Shown here one piece after another: positions 34,283 to 47,400 of a stretch of 64,000 bases of DNA. The position numbers and the translations under genes were made by a program. How positions within the stretch are numbered: the first letter of the stretch is position 1; every line of letters starts with the position of its first letter. The DNA is from Vesta saturnalis. Taxonomy: Eukaryota > Arthropoda > Insecta > Coleoptera > Lampyridae. The stretch is from positions 1 through 64,000 of the forward strand of contig JARFJB010002414.1 of assembly GCA_036346205.1 (NCBI GenBank), read 5' to 3'. The notes under the pieces are model-generated. The model was not told the origin of the DNA and made no database searches. It saw only the letters and a program-made list of their open reading frames with translations.

Positions 34283-34605
34283 ATAGTAATGATTAAAATA
34301 TTTCACACGTATTTTAAAAGTTAAAATATTAAACAATTATGAGAACAATCCTTTTTTAATATAAGCTTATAGTTTGAATTTGCGTACTTTATTGCACCAC
34401 TGGATATTAACTTTTTCTTTGTACAATTTGTTAATTATATTACTTATGGTAATGTAAGAAGATAATATGCTTAAAATATTTCACACATTTTAAAAGTTAA
34501 AGTATTAAACAATCATGAGAACAACCCTTTTTTAATAATAAAAGCTTATAATCTAAATTTGCGTAATTACTCCACCACTGGATATTAACTTTTTTTGTGC
34601 AATAT
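34283..34605. repeat. 178-bp tandem duplication
   Basis: ATATTTCACAC...TTTTAAAAGTTAAA, AGAACAA.CCTTTTTTAAT and CACCACTGGATATTAACTTT recur with a period of 178 bp. Confidence 0.8.
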
Positions 34606-34619
34606 CAAGCTTCACCACT

Positions 34620-35635
34620 TGTTCAAAAAATGCGGAAGTGGCACATGCAGTGAAATGGAATTTTGTAAAATTACGTATGATTTACGTGAAAAGATTGTAA
34701 TCAATAACAAATCAATAGTTAGATAAAGATTATGTGAAAGGCGGGGCATGTTATAGGCCGAAGTACGTCACAATTATGCCCCTATTTGATTGGGCGTTCG
34801 GAGCTGAGAATCGTATAGTATATGGAGCATGCCCGATTCCTACGTTTTTATATTTAATTTGTACGTCAACTTTATATTATCATTTTCCATTGATTCATTA
34901 ACTTCTATTAAATTCAAGAATCATCAACTTTTGAGTGATAGTATTACTTTATCATCGTTATATACAACAAAGAAATGAAACTATTAACTCTACACCTTCA
35001 TCTGTCACTGCGACGTTATGAGATTTTGTTTCTTCAACGGTGAGAACCTTACTTCATTTCGTTATCAATACATTCAGTTTATCAAACAAAATCTGTTTTA
35101 TTTACAGAACTCAAAGCTGTTTTAAAATCTCGCAGTTATGTACGTTGTATGGCTATAACCACTGTCTTCTACAATAACACAAAATCATTTTCAGAATTAA
35201 AATGTACTGATACAACACAAGTATGCCTCCTTAATTAGCATAGAGGAAGCTACTACACTTAAATTAAAATACATTACCTTAACCCACCGTAGTCAAATTC
35301 ATGTCAGTGGAGTAAAACGAAGTACAGTCTGCTAGCGAAATTAGAATTATGTAGCTTTTTATGTTTAGATGAATTCATTTTAAATACGTTGAAGCATTTT
35401 TAAATCGCGTCGCCATACAATGTAGTATCTTTTGTTAATATATAAATAGTCCAATTTAATAGCTCCTTATAAATTAAGGTATATTTTCTTATCAGATTAT
35501 TGTCAAATGGTTTCTGCAATCTTCCGAGTTCCGAAACCACATATTTTGTACGAGTATAACATACAATTTTTTGTCCAGCCATTTTTACCTGTATATTCAC
35601 CCATACATTTGCAAATTCCCTACATGTGTAGGAAC
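34620..35635. other. Intronic sequence, nothing recognised
   Basis: No ORF or repeat recognised. Confidence 0.5.
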
Positions 35636-36569
35636 CCTGAATTTATGTCATGTTAAGGCAAATATGCTCAGAATCACACGTAGAATCCGAAAATCCAACA
35701 ATAAATACGGTGGCGGCATCTGTCTTCACGTTATTTCACCAAAATCTATCACATTTGAATCAAAGTTATAGAGGTATAATCCAATCAGTATTAATTAAAA
35801 AACTACATGGTAAGTCTTTTATTTCACTAAAAAGTAGAATAACACTAATTTTTTTTCGTACAGGGTGGCCAACTAAGAATGCGAAGTACTGTATCTGGGA
35901 AACTATCCATTGTAGAGGCTTGCGAAAAAAAAAGTCATTACTAAAACGGCCAATATAAAACCCTGCAAAATATTTTCAAGTTTCTGAAATGAACGCTAGT
36001 GGGCGTAACTGCAATCTTGAATCTAAAAAAGTGACGTTGCTGTGAATTCTGCTACATTAACTTAATAAAAAAATAACTGATCTTTAAAGTCGGGGATAAT
36101 CTGAACTTTTTTTGTTTGGCACTTTTTGACGTATCTATAAAAATAAAATGGTGGGGGGTATTCAAAGGTTTCCTTAAATCACCCCCCGTATCTTCGAAAC
36201 GGCTAATCCGATTTTAACAAACTTGGACTCATTGAAAAGAGCTTTTCTTGGGCCACAACTGTTAAAATAATTGAAGTTTTGTTAGTTTCACATGTCGTCG
36301 CTAAAAGGCTTTGTTCGACATTCCGACAGAAACGGTTAATTTTCACAAAAAAATTAAATGCATTGGTATGACTTTTTTTCATGAACACGTAGCTAAATGA
36401 TGCCTAAGCAAGCCCGTGAAAACCGCATCTCGATGTCTTGTTCCTAATCTAAAATATCGGCCAAAGAAAACTTTATACGAAAATCCCTTAAGTTTTTATT
36501 TTTTTTAACTATATTTTTCTGGAATTGTTTCTATTATGTAAGTTGTGGCCCTAAAAGGACCGATTTAAA

Positions 36570-37714
36570 GGAGGAAGGTTTTAATGCCCCGTAAATGCTC
36601 GAAATGCTGACCATCACGCTCTATGCATTGCTGAAGCCTCTCATGACTAGACAAAACTGCAGCTTCAATTTCGGCTCTCGGTATGTTACGTACTGCGTTA
36701 CGAATTCGGTTCTTCATATCTTCTGTAGTAGTAGGTTGAGTCCGAAACACGATGTCCTTTAAGCGCCCCATAAATAAAAATCGAGACAATTAAGTCTGGC
36801 GATCGCGGAGGCCATGGAAACAGACTTCCTCTTCCAATCCACCGCTGTTGAAATACTGCATTAATATACTCATTAATAGCAAAATGTGCTGGCAAACCAC
36901 CATACTGCAAAAACAATTTTTGCCTTGTTTCCAGAGGCACATCTTCCAACAACAACGGTAATTGATTGGCCAAAAAGTCAAGAAATACATTGCCATTTAG
37001 GGGTTGCTCGAAAAAATATGGCCCAATAATTCTGCCTCCCAGTATGTCACACCATACATTTAAACTCCAACGTCCTTGGCGCTGAACTTCACGCAACCAA
37101 TGGGGATTTTCTGCAGACCAATAATGCATATTGTGCAGATTGACTCTCCCGTCACTACTGAAGGTGGCTTCATCGGTCCAAAGAATTTGAAATAAAATTC
37201 TCTATTTTCGCGTATCATGCCTAACATCCAATGGCAATAGTCTAACCTTCGACTAAAATCTTCTTCTTTCAAGGCCTGATGCAAAACGACATGATATGGG
37301 TGCATTCTTAAAGTAATTAAAAAAAGTTTAAACGAATACCTATATATTTTGATGGCCATTAGAACTTACCTATGGTCCTTCAAAATATTTTGAACCGTTG
37401 TCCGTGATATGCCCAACTCAGTGGATAATGCTCTTGTGCTAACATGAGGATTTCCTTCAATATAGCCCAGTACACGGTTAATATTTTCTTGTGTTCTTCC
37501 AATTCTTTGCCGGTGAAACGTAGGCTGAAAACTACCATTGGCTCGCCACTAATCGGGGAAAAACTCTTACATCGCAAGGACGCCGATTTGGATATCGAGC
37601 CGCGTAAACTCTTGTAGCTACTGCGGCATTCTGAAGACATTCAAAATAAACCGCAAGCATATCAACAGCTTCATTATTCGTAAAACGCATTTTGAAAGCA
37701 CAAAAATTGCTCAA
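36570..37714 (-). pseudogene. Mariner-type transposase (DUF4817/HTH + DDE_3), dead
   Basis: The N-terminal helix-turn-helix part (MRFTNNEAVDMLAVYFECLQ; NAAVATRVYAARYPNRR) is followed, after a shift, by GNPHVSTRALSTELGIS. A GTAAGT..TTTAAG segment (about 37,313-37,370) interrupts the frame and looks like a 58-bp intron. The catalytic part shows QILWTDEATF (first Asp). QYGGLPAHF follows where relatives have QHDGAPAH, so the second Asp is lost. WPPRSPDLIVSIFIYGALKG replaces the third Asp position of TPLDF. The C-terminus (HERLQQCIERDGQHFEHL) is in another frame. Several frameshifts and two missing catalytic residues make it inactive. Confidence 0.85.
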
Positions 37715-37896
37715 AGTAACGCGAAAGTATTGACAACTATTGACAATTTGAGGATTATGTATGTTTTGTTTAGGTATCTGTTTTCATTGCCTGCTTCTAT
37801 TAATTGTATTTTTCGTATATATCCATAGTGAATATGCATTTAAACAAACAAAAAATAGGCCTTTAGTATAACTCTTAGCATTGCTTACTTGCCCGT

Positions 37897-38030
37897 AGTA
37901 ATTTCAAAAAGGGTGATTTTATTCTGGTGTATCAATTTACAAACATTTAAAATCGCAATTTCTAGTAATTTCAAAAAGGGTGATTTTATTCTGGTAAATA
38001 AGTTTACAAACATTTAAAATCGCAATTTCT
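37897..38030. repeat. 67-bp tandem duplication
   Basis: AGTAATTTCAAAAAGGGTGA...TCGCAATTTCT occurs twice head to tail (37,897 and 37,964) next to the right inverted arm. Confidence 0.9.
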
Positions 38031-38984
38031 AGGTAACCTATTCAGAGCCGAAATTGAAGCTGCAGTTTTGTTTACCCATAAGAGGCCTCAGCAATGCACA
38101 GAGTGATGGTCAGCATTTCGAGCATTTACGGGGGCATTAAAAACTCTCTTTCCTCCTGTAAATCGGTCTTTTTTAATAGAAACAATTCCAGAAAAGTATA
38201 GTTAAAAAAAATATATTTAAGGTATTATCGTATAAAGTTTTCTTTGGCTGCTATTTTAGGTTAGGAACAAGATATCGAGATGCGGTTTTCGCGAGCTTGT
38301 TTAGGCATCATTTAGCTACTTGTTCATAAAAAAAGAGATACCAATGCGTTTAATTTTTTTGCGAAAGTTAACCGTTTCTGTCGGAATGTCGAACAAAGCC
38401 ATCTAGCGACGACATGTGAAACTAACAAAACTTCAATTATTTTAACATTTGTAGCCCAAGAAAAGCTTTTTTCAACGCGCCCAAGTTTGTTAAAATGGGA
38501 TTAGCCGTTTCGAAGATACGGGGGGTGATTTAAGGAAACCTTTGAATACCCCCCATCACTATATTTTTATAGATACGTCAAAAAGTACCAAACAAAAAAA
38601 GTTCAGATAATTCTCGACTTCAAAGATCAGTTATTTTTTTATTAGGTTAATATAGCAGAATTCACAGAAACATCACTTTTTTAGATTCAAGATTGCAGTT
38701 ACGCCCCCTAGCGGCCATTTCAGAAACATGAAAATATTTTCCAGGTTTTTGTATTGGCCGTTTTAGTAATAACTTTTTTTTCCGCAAGCCTCTACGATGT
38801 ATAGTTTCCCAGATACAATACCTCGCATTCTTAGTTGGCCACCCTGTACGTACACAAAATGAGTGTTATTCTACTTTTTAGTGAAATAAAAAACTTATCA
38901 TGTAGTTTTTTTAATTAATAATGATTGGATTTTACCTCTATAACTTTGATTCAAATGGGATAGATTTTGGTGAAATAACGTGAA

Positions 38985-40035
38985 GACAGATGCCGCCACC
39001 CTATTTATTATTGGATTTTCGGATTCTACTTGTGATTCTGAGCATATTTGCCTTAACATGTCCTATAGCTATATCTTACAGTTTTTGACATATAAATTAA
39101 TTTGGAATTTTTTCGCCAAAAACAGCGTTATCAAAAAGTGTGATATTTTCTCGCCAGTGCTGACAGAACGCTGCAATTTTTACAGCGGCTTCCTAAAACA
39201 TAAGTTAGCGATGTAAACTCCGACATAAAAAATATGGCAAAAGTCGATTTAATTAAGTGCAACACTCTGTATTTTCTATTGTCTATGAATTAAACACTTA
39301 ATTACCTATCAAACGATGTAACATGTCCTATACCTATCTTCAACGGTTTTTGCATTATACGTTATTTTTGGTGAAAAGGGAAAAATACGTTAATATTATA
39401 GTGGGTCATGAATCAAATCTGTCAAACATTAATAATTGACCTAAAAATTAGTACATAGAAACTTGCCCTGTTAAATTGTGATATAATAGAACATAGAAGG
39501 ATTAAACGTTCCTGTATTAAAAAAAAACAATTATACAATATTAAAGAAACCATTTGATTTATTCAGTACATTTGTAATTGCAATGTGAAAAAAATATAAA
39601 ATTAGAATGATTAATATTTAAATTGTTTAAAACGTCCTCCCTCAGCTTTCAAATATTCAAGTATTTCCTTCATTACATGATCGGTTGTTGCTGCTTGAAT
39701 TTCAGAGGCACCCAAAGGCAGCAATGTTTCTTTTGCTCGAATTTGAAGTTCTTTTTTACTATTTATTGGCTTACCACAAACCCGTTCCTTCATCGTACCC
39801 CAAAGATAAAAATCTAAGGGAGTAAGATCTAGCGATCTCGGAGGCCAACTCCATGGACACAGGCGCCAAATCCATCTGTTCTCAAAGAGATGTACAAGCT
39901 CTGAACTCACTGTGTTGCTACAGTGATAATGCTGTTTTTGGGGAAAAATTCCAAATTAATTCATATGTCAAAAACAGTAAGAGATCGCTATATGACATGT
40001 TAAAGCAAATATATTCAGAATCACACGTAGAATAA
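38985..40035. mobile_element. Second mariner-like unit, inverted ends
   Basis: A block containing ATTTGCCTTAACATGT and TTTGACATATAAATTAATTT (about 39,035-39,145) is inverted at about 39,915-40,035. It shares CAGAATCACACGTAGAAT with the outer flank of the neighbouring mariner at 35,670. Between the arms lies a mariner transposase C-terminus. Confidence 0.55.
39611..39910 (-). pseudogene. Mariner transposase C-terminal fragment
   Basis: SWPPRSLDLTPLDFYLWGTM carries the third catalytic Asp (TPLDF). KPINSKKELQIRAKETL and EYLKAEGGRFKQF follow to the normal C-terminal end. The N-terminal two thirds are absent. The sequence is clearly distinct from the neighbour at 36.6-37.7 kb. Confidence 0.8.
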
Positions 40036-40039
40036 ATAG

Positions 40040-41089
40040 GGTGTTTCATTTGAAATTTCAAAGGTGGGTTCAGTATCACACGATCTGGCAACAGCGCACT
40101 GGTAAAAATACTTTCAAAAGCTAGATCCCAACAACAAATAGTAGTACCCAAAGCTTCAAAAATACATTTCTTTCCGTTCTTTAGATACTTATAATAGGCC
40201 ATCGACGTTGGCGTACCCTGTATTTTCCCTTGAAAACACCGTTTACCTTATGAAATGCGTGCCTTCTTTCTCGAGATTTGAGTACTTTTATTTAATTTTT
40301 TACAGTACTCTTGTAAAGCTATATTTCAAAAACGTAACAAGGACTGCCTGTTTTAATCAAGTTAAGATCAGTTTCAATCGTTTTCAGCATTTACTAAATT
40401 ATTTATTGAAATAGTTGATCATATTAATGCAAATTTCTAAATCAAAATCATGTTGTAGTATTACAGAACTATACATACCAAAAGCTCAGGCTTTTATTTT
40501 TCTAACGCAGTTTCATTTTACGATATTGGACCAGTTTTGGCGGAGAAATAGATTATTCAGCGCGTCTAATGTAAATTACGGCTAAGGCGCACCTATTTCT
40601 CGCTAAACGTTTTTTGAAGCTAAACTAAGACATTTGAGAAAAATTGTAAAAGAATCTTTTTTACGTAAAATTAACTGCTCTTTTCGACTATATTTTTGTT
40701 TTTTATCTCATCCCTATTTTTCATCATCATTTTTTTTCCAAATTTACGACCCGTTAGACTGGGGAACTTTTCAGTTTGTTAAAGTACTCATTTTGCTGAA
40801 CCAGTTAAAAAAATCACCGTCCAAATTATTTTGACAGAATTGTCTCTAAAGACTGGGCTACTATGCTACTTTGGTTTTTCTTATTGGCGATGTATTTTTA
40901 AAGTTCTCATAAAAATGCTTTGATTCATATTTAACTGGAACGTGCTATAGAAAAAATACAAAATTATGATTTTACAATAAAAATAAAACAATGGAAAGCT
41001 GCGCGGTTTGCGAATGGCTAGATAAAGCAAACTGAAGAATATTTCTAGTAAAGAATGTTACACATCCTTCCCCCATATTGTACAGTTAA
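40040..41089. other. Intronic sequence, nothing recognised
   Basis: Apart from a CCCTGTATTTTCCC terminus-like motif near 40,215 nothing is recognised. Confidence 0.45.
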
Positions 41090-44000
41090 CAGGTGTTTAC
41101 CATTTACCACTCTAGATATTGCAGTAATCATGGTTTTACAAGGATTCCATTATTATAATTGTTAAATCGTATCTGAAAATTTGTTTCTTAAAACTATACA
41201 TATGTCGATGTATTTGTTTTGTCACGGAATCTTTAAAACAGAACATATGTTGTGACTAAATGAGTGGTGGAAGTTGTAACGCGGGCTGAGGGCATTGTGA
41301 CTGGAAAGAGACGCAGTGGTGAGAACTAACAACGTTGAAAATTTTTTTTTTTTGTATAGTTGTGATCATGAGCAGGCTACGTTTAGCCTAACGTGCCAAA
41401 GCACTCAGGAACACTTACGAGCAAGCGTAGGTGGGTGTTGGACTGCCAAAGGGTGCATACGAACGGCTACCTTAAATGCTTTCAAATAATAACTCAAGAG
41501 AAAACAGGAACCAGGAAGACCATTCAAGTTTAGAAGCTGTGTAGAAAAAGGTGGATTTTCTTTTGTTGAAATTTGTACTGTATATCAATGATGAGAATGA
41601 GCGAACCTAGTGCTAGCAAAGGTGGCCTGAGGTGGTATTAAAGAATGTAATGCATAAGCACGATTGCATTGTAGTACAGATAGAGCAAAGAGAGAATTGA
41701 ACAGAAGAGGGGAGGTTTTGACAATTTTAACAAACTGTTGGCATTATATGTGTATACGTGATATGACATGTAGGAATTCGTGGAGGTTCTAGCCAAATTC
41801 ACCACTGGATGTTATGACCCAAGTAGCAAAAAAAATCTGTGATGGACGTGTTACTGAAGTGGATAAAGTCCACTTAAAAGTGGATATTTTGCATCGTTCT
41901 ACGAAATAATTCGTAGTTGTTTTTTTTTATGTGTTTTCAAAACATATTAGGATAATATTGCTAAACTAGTAAGGCAAATCCATGTTCCCTACTGTCGCAA
42001 TAACAGCATTTCACAAATAAACGATTAAGCGTGCATGTACTTTAACAATAAACATGTTATGGTCTTTACGATAGAAGCATTACATCTCAATAAAGCACTG
42101 ATTTAATGTAAATTACTTCCACATCCAACGGATGGGAAGTACTGTATCGCTAAAAAAAATTTCTAAAATTTTTATTTGCTCAATCGCTTTAAAATGTTCG
42201 AAAACGTCTCAAAACAAAATTTGAGCAAAAAAAAATCTTTGTGTGTGTGTGTGTGTGTGTGTTCGTATTTGAGTGTTATTATTGAATTTGTGCTTGGTAT
42301 CAAGGTGTTGTTTTTGTATGTGTTGGTGAAGGTGTGTAATTGATAGTATCTTTTAAATTTTTTTTTTATATTTTTTATTTTAATATTAATATATATTATA
42401 TAATATGTGATATTTATTATCCATTAATTTTTAGTACAATTAAACGGTTTACATATATATAGCAAAATATATTTAAAAACAGGTTTTCCTAAATATTTCT
42501 GACTACTTAACGTATTCAAAAGTTGTAAAAGAATTTAGATAGAAATAAAATTTCTCACAAAAAGCGTTTTTGCAATTTTTTCTCGAACTTAGTGTGAACA
42601 CGATTTTATCAAAAAGTGGTTAAAATATTTTGACGGTATGTCAGTTTAAAAAGTAAATTTGAACAAATTATATTTTGGAATTTAGTAACAAATTTAACAA
42701 CTTCACTTAATCATAGCTCCATTCTTCTCTATCAGGAATGTTAATGGTCTAGGCATAGACGCAACCAGGTTTTGGCAATACTGTTGTATTAAATTTTTCC
42801 ATTCCATATTTATGGTATTTAAGTTGGTATAAATTAAATGACATTGATCGAAATATTTTTGATGGGTATTGTCAAGTAGACAGATGACAAGTATAACCGA
42901 ATTTACGATTGAACAATTTTCATTTCCTTTTTTTTTTTAATTCAGCTGAATATGACTGATCATTTTACTTAATTAAAACAAAATTAAGTATTTTTCTGTA
43001 CAACAAATAGTGTAAATGTCATTTTGACATAATTTTTTTATGTGGAAGTATTGATACAATTTGCAGCGTTTTTAAAATTATTTTTCAACATAATTCCAAA
43101 CGCAAATAATTCAATACTATTATTTTAAGAGATCTCGATTTTACCTTAACATGTGGGCTAAATTTAAAACTGATAATTGTCCTTCTAAAATAGAAAGTTT
43201 ACATTAATGTGACCCCATTCTTTTATCAAGTGCCCTTATCTTTTATATCACATACAGAAGACAAATGGTTAGGTCAATGTCAACGTTTATTTTGGGAATA
43301 AACTTATCAACTCTTTTGATTAAGTGCCATTAAGTCGTATGCAGTGTCCTAATTTACTTATAATTAAATAATGTGGGTATTCGAATAATTGTGATATGGA
43401 GAAAATACTGTTGCAAAGTTTTTGTAGTTGATTGGAAACACTATATCGTTTCTTGATTTAAAAATGATAAACATAGCACGAAAATAAGTTTTATAGCTGA
43501 TAGAATTTAGTTTCTTTGAATTATATTTCAACGTAAAATATAGGAAGTAGTCACGATCATTTGCTATGGTTTTACTAAATAAAATCAGTATTCATTTTAA
43601 AATGGATCTGTTAATCATACAATTATGTTAAATACTCCATTATTATTAGATTTCAAACCATCGCAGCTAGTTGAATTACCTTAGTAGTTCAAAAGTTCAT
43701 GTTTCCATGCTACTCAATATGCGGCGATGAAGACTTGAGTTTTTATTGGCAATTTATTGGTGTGTTTTAATTTTGAAAATGAACTGAGAACTGGATTCAA
43801 TTATAAAGTACAGTAAAAATACAATTTGGTTTGACTAAAACAAGTGAATCAAGAAATCGGTTACACCAAAGTCAAAGCAATTAATTAACCTTAAGGTAAA
43901 AATTTTCGAAATACCTTCAAAAAGGTTTTCAAGTCTTGCTAATTTTCATGGCTGCACATTAAATTGTAAAGCGTTTAAACTTAAAAGTTTTCATTAAACT

Positions 44001-44425
44001 TTGACTTAAAAAATTATGTTCAAAAAAATTTTAATGGAGGACCAGACCTAAAACAATAAATTGTTCTTGGCATGAAACTTATCAACAAATTGTGTAAAAT
44101 AATATTTTGGGATTTTGGCCCAAAGGGGACCAAGACCGAACCCAAAAATTTGTTCGCCCACGAAAAATGCATTTTCATTTTTCAACAAAATTGGTGAAAA
44201 ATAACGTTAAATAAGTTTTCATCTTTGCCCTAAATTGATAAGGGTGTGTTATCCCTAACTCCAAACACAATTCCTTGTTAGCCCGGACGAAAAAAATTTA
44301 TTCAATAGTCTTCTATCGATTCTTCCCATATGATTACTTTCGGCCGCCTTTCCTAAGCCAAAAAAATAAGAAACTTCTGTTAAGTGATAATTAAATTTCA
44401 TCCTTGGGCCTGCCCTTTAAATTTC
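41090..44425. repeat. Long direct repeat, copy 1 (3.3 kb)
   Basis: Begins AGGTGTTTACCATTTACC and ends near GCCTGCCCTTTAA. The left two thirds match copy 2 closely; the right third (from about 43,700) lacks many single bases that copy 2 has. No coding content is recognised. A (TG)n tract lies at 42,238-42,262. Confidence 0.9.
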
Positions 44426-44427
44426 TA

Positions 44428-47400
44428 AAGGTGTTTACCATTTACCACTCTAGATATTGCAGTAATCATGGTTTTACAAATTCCATTATTATAATTGTTA
44501 AATTATCTGAAAATTTGTTTCTTAAAACTATACATATGTCGATGTATTTGTTTTGTCACGGAATCTTTAAACAGAACATATGTTGTGACTAAAGATGGTG
44601 GAAGTTGTAACGCGGGCTGAGGGCATTGTGACTGGAAAGAGAACCGGGGCCAGTTAAATGAAGGGATCTACGTTTTAGCCTAAGTGCCAAAACTCAGGAA
44701 CACTTACGAGCAAGCGTAGGTGGGTGTTGGACTGCCAAGGATGCATACCTTAAATGCTTTCAAATAATAACTCAAGAAAACAGGAACCAGGAAGACCATT
44801 CAGTTTAGAAGCTGTGTAGAAAAAGGTGGATTTTCTTTTGTTGAAATTTGTACTGTATATCAATGATGAGAATGAGCGAACCTAGTGCTAGCAAAGGTGG
44901 CCTGAGGTGGTATAAGAATGTAATGCATAAGCACGATTGTATTGTAGTACAATAGAGCAAGATTAAGAAAGATAAGTTAAAGACAGATTTATAAGTGGAG
45001 GTTTTGACAATTTTAACAAACTGTTGGCATTATATGTGTATACGTGATATGACATGTAGGAATTCATGGAGGTTCTAGCCAAATTCACCACTGGATGTTA
45101 TGACCAAGTAGCAAAAAAATCTGTGATGGACGTGTTACTGAAGTATAAAGTCCACTTAAAAGTGGATATTTTGCATCGTTCTCGAAATAATTCGTAGTTG
45201 TTTTTTATGTGTTTTAAAACATATTAGGATAATATTGCTAAACTAGTAAAGGCAAATCCATGTTCCCTACTGTCGTAATAACAGCATTTCACAAATAAAC
45301 GATTAAGCGTGCATGTACTTTAACAATAAACATGTTATGGTCTTTACATAGAAGCATTACATCTCAATAAAGCACTGATTTAATGTAAATTATTTCCACA
45401 TCCAACGGATGGGAAGTACTGTATCCTAAAAATTTCTAAAATTTTTATTTGCTCAATCGCTTTAAAATGTTCGAAAACGTCTCAAAACAAAATTTGAGCA
45501 AAAAAATCTTTGTGTGTGTGTGTGTGTGTGTTGTGTGGTTTTTTTTTGTTTTTTTGTTTTTGTGTTTTTGTTTTAATGTGTGTGTTGTGTATTGTATATT
45601 TTTTAATTTTTTTTTATATTTTTATTTATATTATTATATATTAATATTAGTATATATGTTAATTATTAAATATATTTTTTATAAAAATTATTTAAAAAAA
45701 TTTTTAAATATTATATTAAATATTAAATAAAAATTTTAAAATATATTATAAAAAAAAATTTATTTTTTTATAAATTATTTTATAAAAATTTAAAATATAA
45801 TATTAAAATTTAAAAATTATATTTTAATTATAAATTTAAAATATAAAAATATATTTTTTATAAAAATTAATAAATTATATATATTTATTTATTATATATA
45901 TATTAAATATTATATATATATAATATTATAATTATAAATTTATTTAATTTAGTAAAATTAATATATATAATTTATTAAATTATTTTTAATTATAATTTAT
46001 ATTTTTTTTAAAATAAATATATTTTAAAATTTAATATTAATTATTTTAATATATTTATTTTTATTAAATATTATAAATATTTATATTTTAAAATTATTTA
46101 AATAATTAAAAAATATTTTTAATATATATATTTAAAAATTATATATATAATATGTATAAATTTAAATATAAATTTTTTAAAATTAAAATTATAATTAAAT
46201 TTTATATAAATTTATTATTTATATAAAAGAAAAAATATATAATTTTAATATTTGAATAAATTATAATTTATATATAATAAATATAATATATATTTATTTA
46301 TAATTTTATAATTTTATTGATATATTATATAAAATATTTTTTAATTTTTTAGTTTATTTAAAATTATTTTTTTTTTAAATATATATTAAATTTTTTTTTT
46401 GTTATGATTTTTGTTTTTTTTTTTTTATTTTTAGTAATATAAATATTATTATTTTTTTTTTTATAAAATTTTTAAATTTTGTTTATTTTTTATTTTTTAA
46501 TATTTTTATTATTTTTTTTTTTTGTTTAACCTTTGAAAATAAAATATACGTAATGAAAGACTGATTGTTTTTGGTCAATATTTGTAAATTTAATATGTAC
46601 CCTTTTCAAAATTTTATTTTTTACTTTTAAATGTAAATTTAATATAATTTAGTATTTTTTAATAATTTTTCTTACAACAAACGGTTTAACTATATTCAAA
46701 AAGTCACTTTAAAACATTTTCCTAAATATCTGCTAAACACATTCAAAAAGTGAAAAGACCATTAGATAGGAAATAAAATTTCTCACGAAAAGTGTTTTTG
46801 CAATTTTTTTCAAAATTTTGTCATTTTAAATATTTACAAAAGAATGATTTTTAATACACGATTTTTTTTTAAAATTTTGGCATTATATGAAAATCAAATT
46901 ACTGATGAAAAATTCTTGTAATTTTTTAAGTTAATAGTTTTCAGTTATTTACAGAAAAACGATTTTAAAATTTATGGTTTTTTGAAATCTCGAACTTATT
47001 TAAACGATTTTTAAAAATTAAAAATTTTTTTAAAATCTTACTTTTTGTTTTTAATTGTTAAATTATAAACAAATTATATTTTGGAATTTAGTAACAAATT
47101 TAACAACTTCACTTAATCATAGCTCCATTCTTCTCTATCAGGAATGTTAATGGTCTAGGCATAGACGCAACCAGGTTTTGGCAATACTGTTGTATTAAAT
47201 TTTTCCATTCCATATTTATGGCATTTAAGTTGGTATAAATTAAATGACATTGATCGAAATATTTTTGATGGGTATTGTCAAGTAGACAGATGACAAGTAT
47301 AACCGAATTTACGATTGAACAATTTTCATTTCCTTTTTTTTAATTCAGCTGAATATGACTGATCATTTTACTTAATTAAAACAAAATGTAAGAGTATTTT

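Larger units (their letters stand above)
35640..39080. mobile_element. Mariner-superfamily element with ~1-kb inverted repeats
   Basis: The left arm (35,640-36,684) and right arm (about 38,044-39,080) are reverse complements over nearly their full length. An ACAGGGTGGCCAACTAAGAA terminus is visible at 35,862 and, inverted, at about 38,848. Homology continues about 220 bases outside that terminus on both sides. So the outer flanks are themselves inverted, and a second element may enclose the first. The left arm overlaps the C-terminal end of the transposase gene. Confidence 0.8.

Noticed and set aside
45449..45730. 93-codon ORF rich in Phe, Val, Cys and Tyr (membrane-like)
   Set aside because: Translation of (TG)n and T-rich low-complexity DNA; copy 1 of the same repeat does not keep the frame.
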